NCBI GenBank assembly: GCA_964555685.1
Contig: CAZKTO010000019.1
Location: forward strand, 1-44,009
Direction: 5' to 3'
DNA: 44,009 nucleotides
DNA from: CAZKTO01 sp964555685
Lineage (GTDB): Bacteria > Chloroflexota > Dehalococcoidia > SHYB01
The notes beneath the pieces are model-generated. The model saw only the letters and a list, made by a program, of their open reading frames with translations. It searched no databases and had not been told where the DNA came from. Shown here in pieces: positions 39,358 through 44,009 of the stretch. Position 1 is the first letter of the stretch. Every line of letters starts with the position of its first letter. Made by a program: the position numbers and the translations under genes.

Positions 39358-39801
39358 TCAGTGCTTGGCGGCGCCGGCGGCGGGCTTGAACTTGGGCAGC
39401 GACACCTTCTCGCTCGCCCGCTCGAACGTGACCTCGACGGGCATCCCAACCCAAAGGTCCTTGTTCGCCACGCCGACGATGTTGGTGCCGAACCGGGGCC
39501 CCTCGGCCAGCTCGACGACAGCCACGTTGTACGGGATCTCGGGATCGAAGCCGGGGTGGTAGCGCTGGTGCATGAGGGCGAAGGTGAAGAGCGTACCCTT
39601 GCCGGACGCCTTGGCCCACTGCACCGACTCGCTGAGGCATTCGGCGCAGATGGCGGCGCCCGGCGCGAGCCACGTGCCGCAGTCCTTGCACCGCCCGATC
39701 ATGAGCTCGCCGCGGCGGGCGCCCTCGAAGAAGGGGGCCCAGGCCTCGTCGATCTCGGGGATGGGCTTGCTGACCTTGGCTGGAGGGTTCTGCTGCGTCA
39801 T
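39358..39801 (-). CDS. Zn-ribbon/OB-fold DUF35 protein (partner of thiolase-fold aldolase 2)
   Basis: 147-aa protein: N-terminal helix EAWAPFFEGARRGELMIGRC, zinc ribbon CKDC...CAEC (about residues 38-55), then an OB fold from GKGTLFTFALMHQRYHPGF to GMPVEVTFERASEKVSLPKF (each cut to its core). Same family as the gene at 17733 but only distantly alike. DUF35 proteins form stable complexes with thiolase-fold enzymes; the matching gene lies 43 bp upstream on the same strand. GGAGC lies six bases before the ATG. Confidence 0.9.
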   Translation of the reverse strand: MTQQNPPAKVSKPIPEIDEAWAPFFEGARRGELMIGRCKDCGTWLAPGAAICAECLSESVQWAKASGKGTLFTFALMHQRYHPGFDPEIPYNVAVVELAEGPRFGTNIVGVANKDLWVGMPVEVTFERASEKVSLPKFKPAAGAAKH

Positions 39802-39844
39802 GGGAGTGCTCCTGTGAGGACTGCCGCCGGTGACGGGTCCAGCG

Positions 39845-41038
39845 CTACTTCGACGACTTGTGGGGGCTGAGGACGAGGCAGGCGTGGTGGTCGAGGACGC
39901 CGCCCTGGGAGCTAACGAGGACGACGTCGCGCTTGGGGGCCTGCCGCTGGCCGCCCTGCCCGCGGGCCTGGATGACCGCCTCCGAGACGGGGGTCATCCC
40001 CCACATGTAGTAGCCCGAGAGCTGTCCGCCGCCGGTGTTGGTCGGCAGGGAGCCGCCGGGACCGAGCTTGCCATCGGCGACGAACGGCCCGCCCTCGCCC
40101 TTCTTGCAGAAGCCGTAGTCCTCCAGCGTCACCATCGTCGTATAGGTGTAGCAGTCGTAGAGCTCGCAGACGTTGACGTCCTTGGCGGTGACGCCGGCCA
40201 TGCGGAAGGCCGTCTCCTTGGCTTGGACGGCGCCGGTATTGACCTCGTTCTCGAAGCCGGCGCGCCGGGGGTTGCCAGGGTGGCCCTGGCCCATGCCCAG
40301 GACGTAGACCGGCGGCTGCCTGAGGGAGCGCGCCCGCTCGGCCGAGGTGACGATGACGGCGACGGCGCCGTTGCAGACCATGCAGCAGTCCAGCAGATGG
40401 AAGGGCTCGACGACCCAGCGCGAGGCGTGGTAGTCCTCGATGGTGATGGGCTCGCGGTAGACGGCCATGGGATTCATGGCGGCCCACTTGCGGTTGCTGA
40501 CGGCGACGGCGCCCAGATGGTCGTTGGTGGTGCCATAGAGCGCCATGTGGCGCCGCGCGGCGAGGGCGTAGACCGTATTGGCGCCGAAGAAGCCGTAGGC
40601 GGCGCTGAGCCCCGCGAGGCCGGTGAGCGACCGGATGCCACCGTAGGACTCGGACCCTTTCTTGGCCGGGGTGACCGGCGCGTCCGAGAAGACGCAGGCG
40701 ACGGCATCGGCCATGCCCGCCCCGACGGCCAGGGAGGCGTACTGGACCATCTGGCCAGCGGTGGAGCCGGCCGCGCTCATGTGACAGTGGAGGCGGAGGT
40801 CCCGCATGCCCAGCGTCGTGTGAAGCCCCAGGCCGATCTCATTCGTGATGCCCGCGTTGGTCAGGAGTCCATCGATCTCGCTCTTCTTGAGGCCGGCATC
40901 GGCTGCCGCCAGGGCGATGGCCTCCGCGGCGAGGGCCGTCGCCGGCTTGGTGTAGGAGCGGGTCATCTTGGTGATGCCCAGGCCCACGATGCACCCCGAC
41001 CTGTCGGGGTACCCGGCTCCGCTGACGTTGGCCGCCAT
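39845..41038 (-). CDS. Ltp2-like thiolase-fold aldolase (predicted)
   Basis: 397-aa thiolase-superfamily protein. No cysteine lies at the nucleophile site: the segment reads HMSAAGSTAGQMV. The two thiolase histidines correspond to Y294 (CELYDCYTYT) and Y343-Y344 (QLSGYYMWG); in thiolase 1 the same sites are H301 and H351, with the same 50-residue spacing. Loss of Cys with His-to-Tyr changes is the known pattern of Ltp2, which splits a steroid side chain by retro-aldol cleavage and needs a DUF35 partner. A DUF35 gene follows directly. A similar retro-aldol cleavage of a beta-hydroxy-acyl-CoA is proposed. Residues 9-16 (GYPDRSGC) are encoded by a palindromic repeat. The substrate is not known. 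Confidence 0.85.
   Translation of the reverse strand: MAANVSGAGYPDRSGCIVGLGITKMTRSYTKPATALAAEAIALAAADAGLKKSEIDGLLTNAGITNEIGLGLHTTLGMRDLRLHCHMSAAGSTAGQMVQYASLAVGAGMADAVACVFSDAPVTPAKKGSESYGGIRSLTGLAGLSAAYGFFGANTVYALAARRHMALYGTTNDHLGAVAVSNRKWAAMNPMAVYREPITIEDYHASRWVVEPFHLLDCCMVCNGAVAVIVTSAERARSLRQPPVYVLGMGQGHPGNPRRAGFENEVNTGAVQAKETAFRMAGVTAKDVNVCELYDCYTYTTMVTLEDYGFCKKGEGGPFVADGKLGPGGSLPTNTGGGQLSGYYMWGMTPVSEAVIQARGQGGQRQAPKRDVVLVSSQGGVLDHHACLVLSPHKSSK
40991..41012. repeat. GTACCCCGAC-type palindrome, copy 7 (inside thiolase 2 N-terminus)
   Basis: GCACCCCGACCTGTCGGGGTAC, the most perfect copy, encodes residues 9-16 of the thiolase-fold protein between the start MAANVSGA and the first core strand CIVGLGITK. 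Confidence 0.8.
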
Positions 41039-41092
41039 GATCGCACCGCCTTCCGCGCCGCTCTGCCGCTCCTCACGCCGCGCTCTCGCAGG

Positions 41093-42217
41093 CTAGCGGC
41101 GGCTGACGGGTCCGTCAAGCCTGGCGGCCGCCTTGTTGAACCGCGGGATGACGTGCTTCCCGAAGGTGCGGATGGACTCCTTGACACGCTCGTTGGAGGG
41201 GGCGCCGGCCTGCATGTGGATGATAAGCTGGTCGACGCCCACGTCCACGTAGCGCTGGACGATCTTGCCGCAGCTCTCGGGGTCGCCCACCATGATAGAG
41301 CCGGACTGAATCAAGCCCTGGACGCCGCCCTGGCGCAGCCCCTCCTCGCCCTTCCACCCCATCTCGAGCGTGTACTCGTAGGTGCGGGGCGGCTGGACAC
41401 CCTTGGGCCACCGGGAGACCTGCATGCCCTTCATGTTGTACCAGAAAGCCGCCTCGCCGCCCGTCTTCTTGGCCTCGGCGTCGTCCTCGCCGCAGAGGCC
41501 GGAGGTGAAGCCGGCGAGGGCGTTGTTCACATAGCCGGCGATGGGCTTGGCGTTCTTGATCTCCTGACGGTAGGCCTTGACCTTGTCGTCCAGGACCTCG
41601 GGTGCGATGCCGGCGGCGAAGAAGAGGACGCCGAGGCCAGCGCGGCCCGCCCGCTGGGCGCTCTCGGGCGAGGTGCCAGCCAGCCACATGGGCGGGTGCG
41701 GCTTCTGGACGCAGCGAGGGACGACGGTGCGGGGGACTGGCATTCGGACGTACTTGCCCTCGTGGCTGACGTTCTCCTCCGTGAGGAGACGCGCCAGGAC
41801 TCGCGTGCCCTCCTCCCACATCTCCCGGCTCTCGTTGGCGTCGATATCAAAGCCCTCGAGCTCGGTGGGAGTGACCGACCGGCCGGTGCCGAGCTCGACG
41901 CGGCCGTTGCTGAGGATGTCCAGCATGGCGATACGCTCGGCGACGCGGGCCGGGTGGTTGTACTTGGGCGGCGTGAGGACGACGCCGTGGCCCAGGCGAA
42001 TGCTCTTGGTGGCGTAGGCCAGGGCGCCGAGAAGGACCTCCGGAGCGGAGCAGTGGGAGAACTCCTGGAGGAAGTGGTGCTCCGTGAACCAGACATACTC
42101 GAAGCCGTGCTGCTCCGCGAGCTGCACCTGCTCGATGACCTGGCGGATAATGGTGGCCTCTTTGCCCGGTGTCCAGGGCTTGGGTACGCAGATCTCATAG
42201 AACAGACCGAACTTCAC
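41093..42217 (-). CDS. LLM-class (luciferase-like) flavin/F420-dependent oxidoreductase
   Basis: 374-aa TIM-barrel protein of the bacterial luciferase superfamily, which uses reduced FMN or coenzyme F420 for monooxygenation or hydride transfer. Landmarks: VKFGLFYEICVPKPW, AEQHGFEYVWFTEHHFLQEF (read in two parts), RLGHGVVLTPPKYNHPARVAE (likewise), LDILSNGRVELGTGRS, and GDPESCGKIVQRYVDVGVDQ near the C-terminus. GHGVVLTP and SNGRVELGTGRS are typical cofactor-site strands. The GTG at 42217 starts directly at the first barrel strand and has AGGGGGT upstream. Its place 55 bp upstream of the aldolase/DUF35 pair suggests it acts in the same pathway. Confidence 0.88.
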   Translation of the reverse strand: MKFGLFYEICVPKPWTPGKEATIIRQVIEQVQLAEQHGFEYVWFTEHHFLQEFSHCSAPEVLLGALAYATKSIRLGHGVVLTPPKYNHPARVAERIAMLDILSNGRVELGTGRSVTPTELEGFDIDANESREMWEEGTRVLARLLTEENVSHEGKYVRMPVPRTVVPRCVQKPHPPMWLAGTSPESAQRAGRAGLGVLFFAAGIAPEVLDDKVKAYRQEIKNAKPIAGYVNNALAGFTSGLCGEDDAEAKKTGGEAAFWYNMKGMQVSRWPKGVQPPRTYEYTLEMGWKGEEGLRQGGVQGLIQSGSIMVGDPESCGKIVQRYVDVGVDQLIIHMQAGAPSNERVKESIRTFGKHVIPRFNKAAARLDGPVSRR

Positions 42218-42309
42218 GTACGACCCCCTGGGCAAGCTCTCGCGGACTCGCGTGCACGGGCGAGAGGCCCGCGCCATTGAACCAGACGTGACCGGGCTCG
42301 TCAACCCGC

Positions 42310-42325
42310 CCCGCCGTAGGCGGGC
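42310..42325. repeat. GCCCGCCGYAGGCGGGC palindrome
   Basis: CCCGCCGTAGGCGGGC lies in the gap between the PPOX-class gene and the LLM gene, same family as 27071-27087. Confidence 0.6.
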
Positions 42326-42333
42326 GCGCCCCA

Positions 42334-42780
42334 TCACTCCACCTTCCCCCAGCTCACCACGCGCTCGGGCGAGATCACGAGGAGCGGCCGCTCCTCCAGC
42401 GCCATGGCCTGGTACTGGGGGTATCTCTCACGGAGGAGGCGCAGGGCCTCGGGTTGGGCGCGGCCCTCCGGCAGCATCTCGGCCCGCCCGCGAACCAGGA
42501 CGTAGGCCAGCCGCGACCAGTCGTCCGAGTAGTCGTCCACCACGAGGGCGGCCTGAGGGTTGGCCTGGACGTTGCGCACTCGCTGGAGCCGGACGGCGGC
42601 GGCCCGCTTGGGCTTCTCGTCGATGGGTGTGTAGAGACGCTGGCCGTCGAAGGCGTAGCAGATGGGCACAACATGGGGCCGGCCATCGGGCCCGGCGGTC
42701 GCCAGGCGGGCCACGCGATGGCGCTCGATAAACCGAGCCTGGGCGGGCGTGAACAGGGAGGGCAGACTCACGGAACGCAT
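42334..42780 (-). CDS. PPOX-class F420-dependent oxidoreductase-like protein 2
   Basis: 148-aa split-barrel protein: FTPAQARFIERHRVARLATAG (N-terminal helix and first strand), DGRPHVVPICYAFDGQRLY, a lysine-rich loop DEKPKRAAAVRLQRVRNVQ, PQAALVVDDYSDDWSRLAYV and LRERYPQYQAM. This pattern matches the TIGR03668-type F420-binding proteins known from actinobacteria. With the LLM protein it hints at coenzyme F420 use, but no F420 biosynthesis gene is in the window. ATG at 42780; no clear Shine-Dalgarno, and a TATGCT lies only three bases upstream, too close to serve as a -10 for this start. Confidence 0.82.
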   Translation of the reverse strand: MRSVSLPSLFTPAQARFIERHRVARLATAGPDGRPHVVPICYAFDGQRLYTPIDEKPKRAAAVRLQRVRNVQANPQAALVVDDYSDDWSRLAYVLVRGRAEMLPEGRAQPEALRLLRERYPQYQAMALEERPLLVISPERVVSWGKVE

Positions 42781-42896
42781 GCTAGCATAGCGGCGGCCGG
42801 CGGCGCCGGCTGGCAAGCCTGGCCACCCACTTCTCGCCGTGGTTGCCTGGCTTTGGGGACAGACGCCGGTTCCCGCAACCTCCAGGAGCGCAACCA

Positions 42897-44009
42897 ATGA
42901 GAATACGCGCCATAACCGTCGGCCAGCGAGTCACGGACGCTCCAAGCCCGGCCTCCATCGCCCGCGCGGGGGCCTTCGTCCAGGAGGCGCGCCGGGCCTT
43001 CGAGGGTGCGGGCTACGCGGTGCAGACGACGCGCCTGGCGACGCAGCCCATCGAGGAGGCCCTGCGAGGCCCGCATGCCACAGCGGCGGTGGACCTCGCC
43101 CGGCGGCTCGAGGAGGCCGCCGCCGCCAGCGGCATCGACTACGTCTCCCTGGGCCCCGTGCTGAGCGACCGGACAGATGGAGCCGATCCTCTCATCGACC
43201 AGATACCTGACGTCCTGGCGAAGACGCAGCGAGTCTTCTGCTCCGTGATGGCGGCGACGACGCGCCACGGCATCAACATCCAGGCGGTGCAGCAGGCGGC
43301 GCGGGCCCTGGTCCGCATCGGATCGCTGGACGGCGAGGGCGCGGCCTCGCGACGCTTCGCCCTTTCGGCCAACGTCCCGCCCCACGGGCCGTTCTTCCCC
43401 TCGGCCTACCATCGCGGGCGGCGGCCCGGCTTCGCCCTGGCCATCGAGGCGGCGGACCTGGCGGTGCAGGCCTTTCGCGGGGCGCGGGATGTGGCCGAGG
43501 CCCAGGCCGCGCTCGTGCGCGCGCTGGAGCGCGACGGGGCGCCGCTCGTGCGCGTGGCGCGGCGCCTGGAGGCGAAGCATCGGTTCGTCTTCCACGGGAT
43601 CGATATCTCGCTGGCGCCCTTCCCAGAGGAGGCGCGCAGCATCGGCAAGGCCATCGAGGAGCTGGGCGTGGAGCGGTTCGGCGACCACGGGACGCTCTTC
43701 GCGGCGGCGGTGATCGTGGACGCGCTACGCCGGGCGCGGCTGCCCAAGGCCGGGTTCTCGGGGCTGATGATCCCGCTGCTGGAGGACGCGACGATGGCGG
43801 CGCGCCACGCCGAGGGGACCTTCGATATCCGGAGCCTGCTGCTCTACTCGGCGGTCTGCGGCACGGGCCTGGACACGGTCCCCATCCCCGGCGGCGCGAC
43901 GGCCGAGGAGATCGCGGCGGTCTACCTGGATCTGTGCGCGTTGTCCGTGACGCTCGACAAGCCGCTGACGGCGCGCCTCATGCCGATGCGAGGCAAGAAG
44001 GCCGGCGAG
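42897..44009 (+). CDS. UPF0210/DUF711 (PFL-like) family protein, truncated by window end
   Basis: At least 371 residues, with no stop before the window ends. The start MRIRAITVGQ and the segments GIDYVSLGPVL, LAIEAADLAVQAF, RFVFHGIDISLAPFP, AGFSGLMIPLLEDATMA and LLLYSAVCGTGLDTVPIPG match UPF0210/DUF711 proteins, which share the fold of pyruvate-formate-lyase-type enzymes but have no proven reaction. The usual family length is about 450 residues, so roughly 80 are missing. AGGAG lies eight bases before the ATG. Divergent from the PPOX-class gene over a 116-bp gap. Confidence 0.85.
   Translation, partial: MRIRAITVGQRVTDAPSPASIARAGAFVQEARRAFEGAGYAVQTTRLATQPIEEALRGPHATAAVDLARRLEEAAAASGIDYVSLGPVLSDRTDGADPLIDQIPDVLAKTQRVFCSVMAATTRHGINIQAVQQAARALVRIGSLDGEGAASRRFALSANVPPHGPFFPSAYHRGRRPGFALAIEAADLAVQAFRGARDVAEAQAALVRALERDGAPLVRVARRLEAKHRFVFHGIDISLAPFPEEARSIGKAIEELGVERFGDHGTLFAAAVIVDALRRARLPKAGFSGLMIPLLEDATMAARHAEGTFDIRSLLLYSAVCGTGLDTVPIPGGATAEEIAAVYLDLCALSVTLDKPLTARLMPMRGKKAGE

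Noticed and set aside
39830..42280. Long open frame (816 codons) antisense to the thiolase 2 and LLM genes
   Set aside because: Same GC-driven shadow effect; the minus-strand proteins carry specific family motifs and the antisense product does not.

Overview
The window is high-GC DNA with short intergenic gaps and many genes for CoA-thioester, amidohydrolase and F420/flavin chemistry. Gene content (LLM-class and PPOX-class oxidoreductases, SIMPL lipoprotein, UPF0210/DUF711 protein) and the abundant GC-rich intergenic hairpin repeats suggest a soil, groundwater or marine Chloroflexota bacterium (Dehalococcoidia/SAR202-like). This is inferred from style and gene content; there is no rRNA or other phylogenetic marker to prove it. 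No CRISPR array, transposase, integrase or phage gene is seen.

Layout. 1-4.9 kb is housekeeping: a YchF-type P-loop NTPase; convergent to it an ECF sigma factor / anti-sigma / SIMPL lipoprotein cluster; then signal peptidase I, whose last codons overlap a tRNA-Lys(UUU) gene. 5-34.5 kb is a large catabolic accessory region. It holds ten separate Amidohydro_2 (PF04909) metal-dependent hydrolase/decarboxylase paralogues on both strands. Between them lie a DapA-family aldolase-like protein, two NTF2-like proteins, a PEP-mutase/isocitrate-lyase-family protein, an OYE/FadH-type reductase, a VOC protein, two crotonases, a thiolase/DUF35/SCP2 operon, an acyl-CoA synthetase, an EthD protein, an aldo-keto reductase, a zinc alcohol dehydrogenase, a methyltransferase, a PPOX protein and a two-subunit MaoC hydratase. 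34.6-39.1 kb is mixed: a membrane protein of unknown function, cysteine synthase, an acidic-tailed protein of unknown function, a small membrane protein and an SLC13/ArsB-type permease. 39.3-42.8 kb holds a second thiolase/DUF35 pair, an LLM flavin oxidoreductase and a PPOX-class protein. The window ends inside a UPF0210/DUF711 gene.

How the genes may work together. The CoA ligase, MaoC pair, crotonases, thiolase-fold/DUF35 pairs, SCP2-like protein and FadH-like reductase are the parts list for breaking down bulky, branched or cyclic (possibly steroid- or terpenoid-like) acids as CoA thioesters. Both thiolase-fold proteins lack the nucleophilic cysteine. The second also has tyrosines where the first has the thiolase histidines, as in the steroid side-chain aldolase Ltp2 with its DUF35 partner. 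The amidohydrolases may hydrolyse or decarboxylate ring-derived acids feeding this route.

The most unusual points are an operon containing two apparent active-site-less enzymes (an amidohydrolase missing three of four metal ligands and a DapA homologue missing the Schiff-base lysine), an SCP2 gene without a standard start codon that is coupled by ATGA overlaps to the thiolase and DUF35 genes, a 194-bp non-coding repeat with an apparent 8-bp target duplication at an operon junction, and a family of roughly 20-bp palindromes that also occurs inside three coding sequences.
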